DNA of 64,000 bases from Buchnera aphidicola (Cinara piceae) (GCF_900699035.1 NZ_LR217739.1:1-64000); one strand, 5' to 3'. Counted from the stretch's first letter, positions 1 through 13,860 are shown. Numbers and translations: made by a program. The notes: generated by a model from the letters alone, not told the origin.

Positions 1-65
1 TAAATATATAAATATATATATAAATATATAAATATAAAAAAAATAGTTTAATAGGAAAAAAAGAA
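1..65. other. A+T-only leader upstream of mnmG
   Basis: Positions 1-45 contain only A and T and are built from loosely tandem TAAATATA units. A purine-rich stretch (AATAGG, then AAAAAAGAA) lies just before the mnmG start. In enterobacteria the replication origin lies upstream of mnmG, so this edge could belong to an origin region. No DnaA box (TTATNCACA) is visible in these 65 bases, so origin function is only a possibility. Confidence 0.35.
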
Positions 66-1952
66 ATGGTTTTTTGTAAAAAATTTGATATTATTGTAGT
101 TGGAGCTGGACATGCTGGTACAGAAGCAGCGTCTGCTTCATCGAGAATGGGTCAAAACACTTTATTGTTGACACAAAATATTAATACGATTGGTGCTTTA
201 TCTTGTAATCCAGCAATTGGGGGTTTAGGTAAAAGTCAATTAGTAAAAGAAATTGATGCTATGGGTGGTTTAATGGCTAGAGTAATTGATTATTCTGGTA
301 TTCAATTTAAGATATTAAATTCTAAAAAAGGGCCCGCTGTACGATCTACGCGAGCACAGGCTGATAGAATTTTATATCAAAAAAAAATGCAATATTTTTT
401 AAAAAATCAGAATAATTTGATTATTCTTGAAAAAGAAGTATCAAATTTAGTTATTAAAAATAATCAAGTATACGGGGTTTTAACTTGTGATGGTGATTAT
501 TTTAAAAGTTTTGTTGTAATATTAACTACAGGAACATTTTTAAATGGAAAAATGTATGTAGGTTCAGATATTTCATCCGGAGGTCGACGCAATGATCCTG
601 CTTCATCGATATTAGCGAAGAATTTAAAAAATTTTCCTTTTCGAATAGGACGTTTAAAAACTGGAACTCCACCTAGATTAAGTTTAAAAACTATTAATCT
701 TGATATTTTAGAAAAACAATTTGGTGATACACCAACTCCTGTTTTTTCTTTTTTAGGTTGTACTTCACAACACCCAAATCAAGTGCCATGTTATATAACA
801 TATACAAATTTAAATACACATGAAATTATTAAAAATAACTTAAGTAGTAGTCCATTATATAGTGGAGTTATTACGGGTATAGGTCCACGATATTGCCCTT
901 CTATTGAAGATAAAATAGTTCGATTTCCAGATAAACATCGTCATCAAATATTTTTAGAGCCTGAAGGTATAAATAATAATGTAATTTATCCTAATGGAAT
1001 TTCAACTAGTTTACCTTTTTCTGTTCAAAAAAAAATGATTTATTCAATTAAAGGATTAGAACAAGCATCTATTATTTACCCGGGATATGCAGTTGAATAT
1101 GATTATTTTGATCCTAGAGATTTAAATATGACACTAGAATCCAAGATTATTAAAAATTTTTTTTTAGCTGGACAGATCAATGGAACTACAGGATATGAAG
1201 AAGCTGCAGCCCAGGGTTTAATTGCAGGGATTAATGCTGCATTACTTGTTCAAGGTAAAGAATGTTGGTTCCCAAAACGAAATCAAGCATATATAGGTGT
1301 TTTAATAGATGATTTATGTAATAAAGGTACTGCTGAACCATATCGTATGTTTACTTCAAGAGCTGAATATAGGTTGTTATTGAGAGAAAATAATGCTGAT
1401 GAACGTTTAACAGAAATTGCTTATAATTTTGGTTTAATTTGTAAAAAACAATGGAAAATTTTTTCTAAAAAAAAATATGTTATCCAAAATGAATATCATC
1501 GTTTAAAAAATATTATTATAAAATCTAAATCCGTAAATTATTTTTTTAAAAATAAGAATATTAATATTAGTTTAAAAAAAAATTGTACTGCTTTTGATTT
1601 TTTACGGAGACCAGATATTACATATGATATTTTGATGGATTTTTTAAATAATTATATACCTAATAATTTTGTTTTAACAGACCACTCAGTTATAGAAGAA
1701 ATTGAAACAAAAAGTAAATATTATGGATATATTCAACGTCAGGAAGACGAAGTAAAAAAATGTATGCGCAATGAAAATACTAGTTTAGTATTAATTAGTG
1801 ATTATAATAATGTTATAGGTTTATCAAATGAAGTAATAAATAAATTAAATAAATATCGCCCTAATTCTATAGGACAAGCGTCTCGTATTTCAGGAATTAC
1901 ACCTGTAGCAATTTCTATATTATTAATTTTTTTAAAAAAAATGAAGTATTAA
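66..1952 (+). CDS. mnmG: tRNA uridine-5-carboxymethylaminomethyl modification enzyme MnmG (GidA)
   Basis: FAD-dependent enzyme that works with MnmE to modify U34 of tRNAs reading split codon boxes. The N-terminal dinucleotide-binding motif [12 protein letters not shown] is at about residues 11-22. The family signatures [11 protein letters not shown] (about residue 270) and [17 protein letters not shown] are intact. The C-terminal helical MnmE-binding part ends with [11 protein letters not shown]. The length of 628 residues matches E. coli (629). Its partner mnmE is at 9378 in this window. In better-known Buchnera the atp operon follows this gene; here gyrB follows on the opposite strand after 122 bases. 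Confidence 0.98.
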   Translation: MVFCKKFDIIVVGAGHAGTEAASASSRMGQNTLLLTQNINTIGALSCNPAIGGLGKSQLVKEIDAMGGLMARVIDYSGIQFKILNSKKGPAVRSTRAQADRILYQKKMQYFLKNQNNLIILEKEVSNLVIKNNQVYGVLTCDGDYFKSFVVILTTGTFLNGKMYVGSDISSGGRRNDPASSILAKNLKNFPFRIGRLKTGTPPRLSLKTINLDILEKQFGDTPTPVFSFLGCTSQHPNQVPCYITYTNLNTHEIIKNNLSSSPLYSGVITGIGPRYCPSIEDKIVRFPDKHRHQIFLEPEGINNNVIYPNGISTSLPFSVQKKMIYSIKGLEQASIIYPGYAVEYDYFDPRDLNMTLESKIIKNFFLAGQINGTTGYEEAAAQGLIAGINAALLVQGKECWFPKRNQAYIGVLIDDLCNKGTAEPYRMFTSRAEYRLLLRENNADERLTEIAYNFGLICKKQWKIFSKKKYVIQNEYHRLKNIIIKSKSVNYFFKNKNINISLKKNCTAFDFLRRPDITYDILMDFLNNYIPNNFVLTDHSVIEEIETKSKYYGYIQRQEDEVKKCMRNENTSLVLISDYNNVIGLSNEVINKLNKYRPNSIGQASRISGITPVAISILLIFLKKMKY

Positions 1953-1988
1953 TTAATTTTTTTGTAATTTTAAAAAATTATTAATATA

Positions 1989-2024
1989 TTTTGGCAGGGT
2001 AATGAGATATATTTCCTGCCGAAA
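1989..2024. terminator. Bidirectional hairpin between convergent mnmG and gyrB
   Basis: Inverted repeat TTTTGGCAGG (1989-1998) and CCTGCCGAAA (2015-2024): ten pairs including one G-U, around a 16-base loop. The GC-rich core stands out from the surrounding A+T. It lies between two convergent genes, so it probably terminates transcription from both sides. There is no long U tract directly after either arm. Confidence 0.6.
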
Positions 2025-2074
2025 TTAATGTTTATATAAAGAAAAAACGGATATTTTTATATTTTTTAAAAAGT

Positions 2075-4522
<2,448 letters not shown>

Positions 4523-4639
4523 TTATATTTTTATATAGATAATTAATTTTTTTGAAAATTTTTTATTAAAATATAAATAATATTTTTTATAAAAATTTTT
4601 ATAAGAATCTAAAAATATTATTTGGTATAACAGATATTG

Positions 4640-5746
4640 TTATAATTTTAAAGGCATAATAATATATGTTATTTCTGTTTGTAAATTAGATTGAATTTGA
4701 ATACTTGAAATTGGATTATTAAATGAAATAATAATTTTATTATTATTTATCGCATTAATAACATCAAGTAAATAAAAAACGTTTATAGAAAATGAGATAT
4801 TTTCATATATATAATAAATAGAAAATGAATCATAAGATTTTTCATTTTCTTGATTACTTGATGTTATTTTTAGTAAATTTTTTGAAAAATTTAAACAAAC
4901 ACCTTTAAAAGTGGTATTGCATAAAATAGATGTTTTTAATAATGATTCTTTTAATTTATTTTTTGATATTGATATACAATATTGATATTTTTTTAAGACA
5001 ATATCGCTATAGTTTGGAAAATCACTATTTATTAATTTTGTTATTAACAATATTTCATTTATTTTAAAAGATATATTATGATTACTAATTTTAACTTGTA
5101 TTAAATCTAAATCTGAGAATAATATTCTAGATAATTCTAGTATACTTTTTCTGTTTATAATTATAGAAAATATAGATGTATTTAAATTTAAAGAAATTTT
5201 ATACATAGATAACCTATGTCCATCTGTTGTGACTCCATATAAACAGTTATCTTTATATTCTAATAATATTCCATTCAAAGAAGCTCTAATATCGTTACGT
5301 GCTATTGAAAAATGTGTTAATTCAATCATATTTTTTAATATTTTTTGCGGGATAAAAAATTTTCTTAAATGTGTTATATTTTGAAATATTGGAAAATTTA
5401 TATGTGAAATTACATTTAGTGTAAATAAACTACTAGATATTTTAATATGCATTTTTTTATTAATTAATTGAAAATGTAATTCTTTATTCTTTGATATGTT
5501 TCGACAAATATTTAATATTTTTTTACCGGAAATTGTAATACAACCTTCTTTATAAAAAAGAAAGTATTTTTTGTCTATATATGTATTTATTTCTATTTCT
5601 AAATTAGAACTAGTTAATTGTAATGTATTTTGATTAACTTTTATAATTATATTTTCTAGTATTGGAAATATCGGATTTTTTGTAATAATTCTATTATTTT
5701 TTTTAAATGAATTTAAAAAATCATCTTTTTTTATTTTGAATTCCAT
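4640..5746 (-). CDS. dnaN: DNA polymerase III beta sliding clamp
   Basis: Ring-shaped processivity clamp for replication. It has 368 residues (E. coli 366) in three similar domains, starting MEFKIKKDDF. The conserved segments LNGILLEY and VTTDGHRLSMYKI lie in the middle, and the C-terminus IMPLKL corresponds to the E. coli end VMPMRL. It sits three bases downstream of the dnaA stop codon, the usual dnaA-dnaN arrangement. The sequence is divergent but the frame is intact throughout, in contrast with dnaA. Confidence 0.95.
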   Translation of the reverse strand: MEFKIKKDDFLNSFKKNNRIITKNPIFPILENIIIKVNQNTLQLTSSNLEIEINTYIDKKYFLFYKEGCITISGKKILNICRNISKNKELHFQLINKKMHIKISSSLFTLNVISHINFPIFQNITHLRKFFIPQKILKNMIELTHFSIARNDIRASLNGILLEYKDNCLYGVTTDGHRLSMYKISLNLNTSIFSIIINRKSILELSRILFSDLDLIQVKISNHNISFKINEILLITKLINSDFPNYSDIVLKKYQYCISISKNKLKESLLKTSILCNTTFKGVCLNFSKNLLKITSSNQENEKSYDSFSIYYIYENISFSINVFYLLDVINAINNNKIIISFNNPISSIQIQSNLQTEITYIIMPLKL

Positions 5747-5749
5747 TTT

Positions 5750-6990
5750 TTATGAATTTAGTTGATTAAATAAATATAAAAAATCATAGTAAATTTGATT
5801 TTTTGTTTTTTTAAATTGGTTAATTTTTTTGCAAGCATGTAGTACGGTAGTATGATCTTTTTTTCCAAATGCAATTCCTATATCTGAAAAACTATAATTA
5901 GTTAGTTTTTTTATTAACATCATTGCAACCTGTCTAGATTGAACAATCGATCGTGATCTTTTTTTTGAAATCATATCTGATATTGTGATATTAAAGTATT
6001 CAGAAACAGTTTTCTGAATTGATGATATATCTATATTTTTTTTTTTATATTTCATTAATTTATTTAAAGTTTTTTTAGCTAAATCAATTGTTATTTTTTG
6101 TTTATGAAATAAAGAAGTAATATGTATTTCTTTTAAAACACCTTCAAGTTCTCGTACATTAGAATGTAATTTTTTTGCAATAAATTTTGCTACTTTATAT
6201 GTTAGATTAATTTTATTTTTAAGAGCTTTATATACTAGAATATTGATTCTAGTATTTAATTCAGGCGGATTTAGTGATATAGTTAAACCCCATTTAAATC
6301 TAGATTTTAGACATTCATTTATTCCATTAATATAACTTGGATAACAATTTGCTGTCATTACAATTTTTTTTTGTTTTTCAAATAAAGTATTTATTATATT
6401 AAATAATTCTTCTTGAGATCTTTTTTTATTAGAAAAAAAATGAATATCGTCTATTAATAATACATCAATAGAACGATAATAATTTTTAAATTTTTCAATT
6501 GAATTATTTTTTAATGAATTTATCATATTTTGAATAAAATTTTCTGAATGTACATAGATTACTTTTTTATGATTATTTTCTATTAAAATTTTATTACCAA
6601 TAGCATGAAGTAAATGTGTTTTTCCTAGACCTGTGTTACCATATAAAAATAATAGATTATAAAAATTTTTTAAATTATTTATAAATTTATACGATGCATA
6701 ATGAGCTAATTGATTTGATTTACCTTTAAAAAAATTATGAAATTGATATTGTTGATTAATTCCAGTATAATTAAATAATTTTATTTTTGATTTTTTTTTT
6801 TTTCTTTTTTTTTATATATATTTTGATGATATGATGATATATTTGGTTTTTTATTTAATAAATGTACCATAATAAATAGAGGTTTTGTATTATAAAATAT
6901 ATATAGCAATTTTTTAAAATTATTTATATACTATTTTTATACTCTTTTATATATAGAATTATTAGGAGTATATAAATTTATTATATTGTT
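5750..6990 (-). pseudogene. dnaA: Chromosomal replication initiator dnaA, 5' half decayed and frameshifted
   Basis: Domains III and IV are readable in one frame from about 6811 down to 5750: core INQQYQFHNFFKGKSNQ, Walker A GNTGLGKTHLLHAIGN, Walker B LLIDDIHFF, and the DNA-binding signature FGKKDHTTVLHACKKI. That frame has no ATG before 6526, which lies after Walker A, and is closed by TAA at 6814-6812. Domain I similarity continues in another frame at 6990-6871: NNIINLYTPNN aligns with E. coli DNTLALYAPNR, and YINNFKKLLYIF with YLNNINGLLTSF. Stops TAA at 6939-6937 and TAG at 6933-6931 interrupt it, with more stops upstream. The two frames differ by -1 across T9-C-T13 (6791-6813). A product of domains III-IV from a non-AUG start remains possible. 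Confidence 0.75.
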
Positions 6991-7386
6991 TTTTTATTAC
7001 AGTTTGTAAAATTACTATTTATATATGAAATTGTATTAGTAAATATTGTAATTCTAAGGATTGAAATTATTTTTTAAAATTGAAAATATTATATAATTGA
7101 TTGCTAAAAAATATTAAATTATTTAAATATCAGAAATAAAAAAATAATTAAATTTATATTTTTCATTGAAAATAAAATATATTTTTTAAAAATTATGAAT
7201 TATAATATTCTATTTGAAAATACAAAGATATTATATTTCAATATTTAAAATATGTTTATTCAAACGGGTTTAATAAAAATTATTTTATTATTTTAAAAAA
7301 TTAATAATTGATTATAAAATATATAACTGATATTTTATTAGCTGTTATCTGTATATTTTATTATTTTTTATCAAGGAAATATTTAT
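6991..7386. other. Decayed dnaA 5' end and rpmH upstream region
   Basis: About 400 bases without an open frame. The minus-strand frame continuing from the dnaA domain I remnant has stop codons at 6999, 6996, 7017 and 7014 and then no recognisable similarity. No canonical DnaA box could be found by eye. The right-hand end carries an AAGGAAA ribosome-binding sequence for rpmH. The rest is A+T-rich with no feature I can name. Confidence 0.5.
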
Positions 7387-7521
7387 ATGAAACGTACTTT
7401 CCAACCATCTGTTATTAAACGTAATCGTACTCATGGTTTTCGCGCTCGAATGTCTTCTAAAGGTGGTCGAGATATTTTATCACGTCGACGTTCTAAATTA
7501 CGTTCAGTTTTATGTGTTTAG
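7387..7521 (+). CDS. rpmH: 50S ribosomal protein L34
   Basis: Forty-four-residue basic protein of the large ribosomal subunit. It starts [19 protein letters not shown] and is nearly identical to enterobacterial L34 (46 residues). It ends two residues early, at LRSVLCV. A good AAGGAAA ribosome-binding site lies about 8 bases before the ATG. It precedes rnpA by 24 bases, the conserved rpmH-rnpA pair. An overlapping open frame at 7433-7663 is a shadow. Confidence 0.98.
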   Translation: MKRTFQPSVIKRNRTHGFRARMSSKGGRDILSRRRSKLRSVLCV

Positions 7522-7545
7522 AATTTTTTATAAAAACATAAAAAT

Positions 7546-7887
7546 ATGTTTCAATTATCTTTTAAAAAGAAATTGCGTTTATTATCTAATATTCAATTTC
7601 AAAATGTTTATATTCAAAAAAAGAGAATTTATACTAAAAGATTTGTTATGTTTATATGTTTAAATCATGTTCACTTTCCGAGATTAGGTATTTCAATTTC
7701 CAAAAAAAATGTTTCATATGCACATGATCGTAATAGAATTAAGCGGCTTATTAAAGAAAGCTTTCGTTTAGTTCAAAATAATTTATTATTAATGGATTTT
7801 ATTGTTATTGTAAAGAAAAATATACATTTATTGAGCAATAAAAGTATTTTTTATTTTTTACAAAAATTATGGATATATAAAAATTAA
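7546..7887 (+). CDS. rnpA: Ribonuclease P protein component
   Basis: Protein subunit that helps RNase P RNA bind and cleave pre-tRNA 5' leaders. It has 113 residues (E. coli 119). The RNR signature HDRNRIKRLIKESFR lies at about residues 64-78, and FPRLGISISKKNV precedes it as in the family. The RNA partner rnpB is at 61968-62337 in this window. Downstream, yidD is absent and yidC follows after 107 bases. Confidence 0.96.
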   Translation: MFQLSFKKKLRLLSNIQFQNVYIQKKRIYTKRFVMFICLNHVHFPRLGISISKKNVSYAHDRNRIKRLIKESFRLVQNNLLLMDFIVIVKKNIHLLSNKSIFYFLQKLWIYKN

Positions 7888-7994
7888 TAATTTATTTTTT
7901 TTCTTTACTAGTATAAGTAGATTATACCATGAATTCTTGTATATAATAGATATGTTATATATTATTTTTTAATATTTAATAATGAGAAATTTTT

Positions 7995-9305
7995 ATGATA
8001 TATTTTAAACGTATTTTTTTTTTCATATCTTGTATTTTTTTTCCTTTTTTTTTATTAAATTTTTGGAATACATATTGTTTTATAAATCCAAATAGTTTCA
8101 AGGTAGATAATACAATAATTCAATTTTCTAATAAAATTTTTAATGATCACAAAAATCAATTAATTAATATACAAAATGATATGATTTCTACGGATATTAA
8201 TTTATTAGGTAGTCATATTGAATATACAAATTTATTGACTTATAAAAGTCATGTAGATAGTTTTTCTCCATTTTTTTTATTTCAGAATAAAAAAAAATTT
8301 ATTTGTTGCATTCTTGAGGGTTTTTTAAAAAAAGATAATACTGGTTTTTTTTCAAAAAAAAAACAACTTATATATAAAATAAAACCCATATTATATAAAT
8401 TAAAATCAGAAAAAAAGACAATCATACATAATATTCGGGTCTGGATAGAAAGGTTGAAAAAATATTTTTTAAAACATTGTATTCCTAATTTTGTTAAAAG
8501 ATATATAATATATTTTTATTATTTTAATGAACGTTTTACTCCTTGTTGTTCTTTAGAGAATGGTATTAAATCTAATTCTTTTTATCAGGTATCTTCTCAT
8601 TTTGGGGTGAGATCTAAAGTAGATAATACATTATCTTATATTGCTCAATATTTAGGATTAACTGCTGATTGTAGTTTATTAGATATAATTGTTTTTCCTT
8701 TATTCAAATTACTAGTTTTTTTTTATAGTATATTTCATAATTGGGGTATTACAATTATTGTAACAACATGTTTAATAAGAATAATGATATATCCTGTAAC
8801 AAGACTACAATATATATCTATGTTAAAAATGAAATATTTAAATGTAAAAATAAATAAAATAAAAAAAAAGTATCATGATGATTCTAAGAAACAAAATGAA
8901 AAAATTTTATCTTTATATAAATTAAATAAAATTAATTTTTTGAGTAATTTTTTTCCTTTTATTATACAAACTCCCATATTTTTTGCTTTTTATTATGTAT
9001 TAAGATCTTCAATTGAATTACAATGTTCATCTTTTTTTTTATGGATTCATGATTTATCTAGTTATGATCCATATTATATATTGCCGTTTTTGATGGGATT
9101 TAGTATTTTACTTACTCAACTTGATAACTTTGATTACAAAAATTTAATGCAACAAAAAAATTTTTTTTATTTTATTCCAGTATTGAGTTCTGTTTTCTTT
9201 TTATGGTTTCCTTCGGGTTTAATTTTACACTATATTACTAATAATTTTATTACTTTTTTTCAACAGTGGTTTATACGTATGAATTTTATTGATGAAAATT
9301 TATAA
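7995..9305 (+). CDS. yidC: Membrane protein insertase YidC
   Basis: Inserts proteins into the inner membrane, alone or with SecYEG. It has 436 residues against 548 in E. coli; the shortening is mainly in the periplasmic domain. An N-terminal membrane anchor is followed by a Lys-rich periplasmic part and the conserved insertase domain: TCLIRIMIYPVTRLQYISM with the groove arginine, then LWIHDLSSYDPYYILPFLMG and FFLWFPSGLILHYI. At least five hydrophobic segments are visible in the C-terminal half. It lies in the rpmH-rnpA-yidC-mnmE run. Confidence 0.95.
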   Translation: MIYFKRIFFFISCIFFPFFLLNFWNTYCFINPNSFKVDNTIIQFSNKIFNDHKNQLINIQNDMISTDINLLGSHIEYTNLLTYKSHVDSFSPFFLFQNKKKFICCILEGFLKKDNTGFFSKKKQLIYKIKPILYKLKSEKKTIIHNIRVWIERLKKYFLKHCIPNFVKRYIIYFYYFNERFTPCCSLENGIKSNSFYQVSSHFGVRSKVDNTLSYIAQYLGLTADCSLLDIIVFPLFKLLVFFYSIFHNWGITIIVTTCLIRIMIYPVTRLQYISMLKMKYLNVKINKIKKKYHDDSKKQNEKILSLYKLNKINFLSNFFPFIIQTPIFFAFYYVLRSSIELQCSSFFLWIHDLSSYDPYYILPFLMGFSILLTQLDNFDYKNLMQQKNFFYFIPVLSSVFFLWFPSGLILHYITNNFITFFQQWFIRMNFIDENL

Positions 9306-9320
9306 TATTAGTTAGATAAT

Positions 9321-9355
9321 AAAAAAATAATTTTATTTAATAAAATTATTTTTTT
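9321..9355. terminator. Perfect A/T hairpin between yidC and mnmE
   Basis: A 16-base left arm (9321-9336, A7-TAATTTTAT) is the exact reverse complement of the right arm (9340-9355, ATAAAATTA-T7) around a 3-base loop. The right arm ends in seven T. The shape resembles an intrinsic terminator for yidC, although the stem has no G or C and may be weak. mnmE starts 22 bases later. Confidence 0.5.
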
Positions 9356-9377
9356 ATATACGGAATTAAAATAAAAT

Positions 9378-10742
9378 ATGATGTTTCATGAAACTATTGT
9401 AGCCCCTGCTACTGCTTTTGGTCGATCTAGTATTGGAGTTATACGAGTATCCGGATCTTCTGTTATAAAAATAATAAAAAAATTTCTGAAAATTTCAATG
9501 ACAGAACGATTTGCACATTATGTATCTTTTTTTGATATTAATGGTAATATTCTTGATAAAGGAATTGCTTTATTTTTTCATGCTCCCAGATCTTTTACTG
9601 GAGAAGATGTATTAGAATTTCATGGTCATGGAAATCCGTTTTTATTAGATATATTAATAAAAAATATATTATCATTTAATAATGTTCGTATGGCGAGACC
9701 TGGGGAATTTTCAGAAAGAGCTTTTTTAAATAAAAAAATAGATTTAGTTCAATCTGAAGCAGTATGTGATTTAATTAACGCTCAATCTGAGCTTGCTATT
9801 AAAGCAGCCTCATGTTCTTTATCTGGTTATTTTTCTAAAAAAATACTATATATTATAGAACAATTAAAATTATTATATTCTAGAATTGAAGCGGTTGTTA
9901 ATTTTCCGGATGAAATAAATGAATTAGATTTATTTAAAAATATAAAAATAAATTTAATTGCAGTGATTAAGTTAATTCAAAATTTAATTGATATTTCATA
10001 TCAAGGTAATATTTTAAAAAAAGGTATTAAAATTGTTATTTCAGGAGCTCCTAATGTAGGTAAATCTAGTTTATTTAATTATTTATCTAATGAACAATCT
10101 TCAATTGTTACTAATATTCCAGGTACAACTCGTGATATAATTTGTAAAGATATCTGGATAAATGGCATATCTTGTGAATTAATGGATACTGCAGGGTTAC
10201 ATAAAAGTAAAGATATTATTGAGCAAATTGGAATTAAATTAGCAAAAAAAAAACTGCATACTTGTGATCATATATTTTTAGTGCTAGATGTTACAAACAA
10301 TCACTTGTTTAATGACAAATTGATTAATAAAAATATTAATCAATTAAAATTGAATCAAAATATTACTTTTATTTTTAATAAAATAGATCTTGTTAATCAA
10401 AGACCATGTTTAAAATTTATTGATAAAAAATTTAAATGTATTTATTTATCAATTAAATATAAAATTGGATTGGATTTTTTAAAAAATAGAATTAATGAAA
10501 TATCTAGTTCATTAAATAATGTTGAAGGTGTTTTTTTGGCGAGACGTAGGCATTTATCAGAATTAGAAAAGGCATTGAAATATTTAATTAATGGAAAAAA
10601 ATATTGGTTGAAAAATAAATATATTGAATTATTATCAGATAATATACGTTTATCTATAGATTGTTTATTAAAAATTACTGGAAATTTCAGTAATAATGAT
10701 TTGTTAAATAAAATATTTTCTGAATTTTGTATTGGAAAATAA
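9378..10742 (+). CDS. mnmE: tRNA modification GTPase MnmE (TrmE)
   Basis: GTPase that forms a complex with MnmG to modify wobble uridine. It has 454 residues, equal to E. coli. The N-terminal formyl-THF-binding domain starts ETIVAPATAFGRSSIGVIR. The inserted G domain has GAPNVGKSSLFN (P loop), DTAGLH (G3) and NKID (G4), and the C-terminus ends with the conserved CIGK cysteine motif. Two adjacent ATG codons begin the frame; the second is equally plausible. A convergent tRNA-Phe follows. Confidence 0.97.
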   Translation: MMFHETIVAPATAFGRSSIGVIRVSGSSVIKIIKKFLKISMTERFAHYVSFFDINGNILDKGIALFFHAPRSFTGEDVLEFHGHGNPFLLDILIKNILSFNNVRMARPGEFSERAFLNKKIDLVQSEAVCDLINAQSELAIKAASCSLSGYFSKKILYIIEQLKLLYSRIEAVVNFPDEINELDLFKNIKINLIAVIKLIQNLIDISYQGNILKKGIKIVISGAPNVGKSSLFNYLSNEQSSIVTNIPGTTRDIICKDIWINGISCELMDTAGLHKSKDIIEQIGIKLAKKKLHTCDHIFLVLDVTNNHLFNDKLINKNINQLKLNQNITFIFNKIDLVNQRPCLKFIDKKFKCIYLSIKYKIGLDFLKNRINEISSSLNNVEGVFLARRRHLSELEKALKYLINGKKYWLKNKYIELLSDNIRLSIDCLLKITGNFSNNDLLNKIFSEFCIGK

Positions 10743-10785
10743 AATAATTATATCGATAAATAAATATTATTTTTTTTGATAAATA

Positions 10786-10858
10786 TGCCCGGAGGCGGAA
10801 TTGAACCACCGACACGGGGATTTTCAGTCCCCTGCTCTACCGACTGAGCTATCCGGGC
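10786..10858 (-). tRNA. tRNA-Phe (anticodon GAA)
   Basis: Reading the minus strand, acceptor GCCCGGA pairs with TCCGGGC. The D arm (TAGCTCAGTCGGTAGAGCA) and anticodon loop CTGAAAA give GAA, and the T arm GGTTCAATTCC is standard. No CCA is encoded, as usual in Buchnera. It is convergent with mnmE. Confidence 0.97.
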
Positions 10859-11016
10859 ATTTAAAAAATATTAAACATGAAAATACTAGTTTTGTCAATA
10901 TTTTTATTAAATAAAATTTTTTTTATTTTTTTTATATAAATTTTTTATTTTTTTGAGTATATATTTTTATTTTTAAAAAATTTTAATATTTAAAAAATTA
11001 AATAAAAATTTAAATA

Positions 11017-11047
11017 CCCCTTGAAATTCTTTGTTAAGGTCCATATA
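11017..11047 (+). promoter_or_regulatory. Heat-shock (sigma-32) promoter of groESL
   Basis: CCCCTTGAAA (11017-11026) followed after 14 bases by CCATATA (11041-11047) matches the sigma-32 pattern CTTGAAA-N13-15-CCCCATNT. It lies about 90 bases before groES. The -35 box contains a C run that stands out in this A+T-rich sequence. The sigma-32 gene rpoH is retained at 16669. Confidence 0.75.
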
Positions 11048-11135
11048 TTCTTAAAATATAAGAGTTCATTATTATAAATATTATTTATTTTTTAAAAATA
11101 TATAATATTAAATTGATTAAAGGGGATCTATAAAT

Positions 11136-11429
11136 ATGAAGCTTCGTCCATTGCATGATAGAGTGATTATTAAACGCAATGAAGCAGAATCAAAATCAGC
11201 AGGTGGTATTGTTTTAACTGGTTCTGCAGCTGGAAAATCTACTCGTGGGATAGTTTTATCTGTGGGTAAAGGCCGTATGTTAGATAACGGTAATATTAAG
11301 AAATTAGATGTAAAAGTTGGTGATATTGTAATTTTTAATGAAGGTTATGGAGCAAAAACTGAAACTATTGATAATGAAGAAGTGTTAATTCTTACAGAGA
11401 GTGATATTTTAGCAATTATAGATAAATAA
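11136..11429 (+). CDS. groES: Co-chaperonin GroES
   Basis: Ten-kDa lid of the GroEL chaperonin, 97 residues as in E. coli. It starts [14 protein letters not shown]; the mobile loop [20 protein letters not shown] is at about residues 17-36, and the roof loop includes [10 protein letters not shown]. An AGGGGAT ribosome-binding site precedes the ATG. First gene of the groESL operon behind a sigma-32 promoter. Its base composition is visibly less A+T-rich than its neighbours, consistent with high expression. Confidence 0.98.
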   Translation: MKLRPLHDRVIIKRNEAESKSAGGIVLTGSAAGKSTRGIVLSVGKGRMLDNGNIKKLDVKVGDIVIFNEGYGAKTETIDNEEVLILTESDILAIIDK

Positions 11430-13130
<1,701 letters not shown>

Positions 13131-13210
13131 TTGTTTTTTTTATGAAATTTTTTGTTATCCTTTTATAAAGAAAATAAAAATTATTTAGTATTACAAATTT
13201 TAATGATCTT

Positions 13211-13243
13211 CTTGTTCTCAGGTACTCTTGTTGTGGGAACAAG
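13211..13243 (+). terminator. Alternative hairpins after groEL and before efp
   Basis: AACAAG at 13238-13243 can pair with CTTGTT at 13211-13216 (the outer stem extends to CTTGTTC/GAACAAG) or with a second CTTGTT at 13227-13232. Either hairpin is followed by GGGGTATTTTATTTTATT. It may end groESL transcription or act as a leader for efp. The two pairings exclude each other. Confidence 0.45.
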
Positions 13244-13289
13244 GGGTATTTTATTTTATTGATTATTTATATATTTTGAGATATATATT

Positions 13290-13859
13290 ATGACAGCATA
13301 TAGTGGTAATTCTTTAAAATCTGGATTAAAAATTTTAATAAAAAATAAACCATATGAAGTTCAATATAGTGAATTTATTAAACCTGGAAAAGGGCAAGCA
13401 TTTGTTAGAATTAAATTAAAAGAATTATTAACTAATAAGATACTCAATCAAACATTTAAAGCAACTGATGTTTTTTATTCTACTGATGTTATAGAAATTG
13501 ATTCTTTATATTTATATAATACAGGATATATATGGGTATTTATGAATAAAAAAAATTTTGAACACATTCATGTTTTAAAAAAGTTTTTATTTGGTTCTGA
13601 GAAATGGTTAACTAATATTTCTATTTGTAAAATTACTTTATGGAATAATTCTCCTATTGCTGTATATATAGATAATTTTATTAATTTAAAAGTTAAAGAT
13701 ACAGATATAGCAATACAAGGTGATACAATTAATCTATCAACGAAATTAGTTAAGTTGGAAACAGGAGTTACTGTGCGTGTACCTTTATTTATTAAAAAAG
13801 GTGATTTAATACGAATTGATACTCGTATTGGAAAATATATATCTCGTATAGTCAAATAA
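13290..13859 (+). CDS. efp: Elongation factor P
   Basis: Ribosome-binding factor that relieves stalling at polyproline. It has 189 residues (E. coli 188) in three beta-barrel domains. The loop KPGKGQAF carries the conserved lysine modified by EpmA in enterobacteria. The C-terminal segment VPLFIKKGDLIRIDTR matches the family. It converges on dnaC, with a 13-bp A/T palindrome between the two stop codons. Confidence 0.97.
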   Translation: MTAYSGNSLKSGLKILIKNKPYEVQYSEFIKPGKGQAFVRIKLKELLTNKILNQTFKATDVFYSTDVIEIDSLYLYNTGYIWVFMNKKNFEHIHVLKKFLFGSEKWLTNISICKITLWNNSPIAVYIDNFINLKVKDTDIAIQGDTINLSTKLVKLETGVTVRVPLFIKKGDLIRIDTRIGKYISRIVK

Positions 13860-13860
13860 T

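Noticed and set aside
6795-7386. Replication origin in the dnaA-rpmH interval
   Set aside because: No recognisable DnaA boxes; the sequence is better explained as eroded dnaA domain I.
7433-7663. Open frame of 76 codons overlapping rpmH and rnpA
   Set aside because: It lies in another frame over two unmistakable genes and has no similarity or ribosome-binding site.
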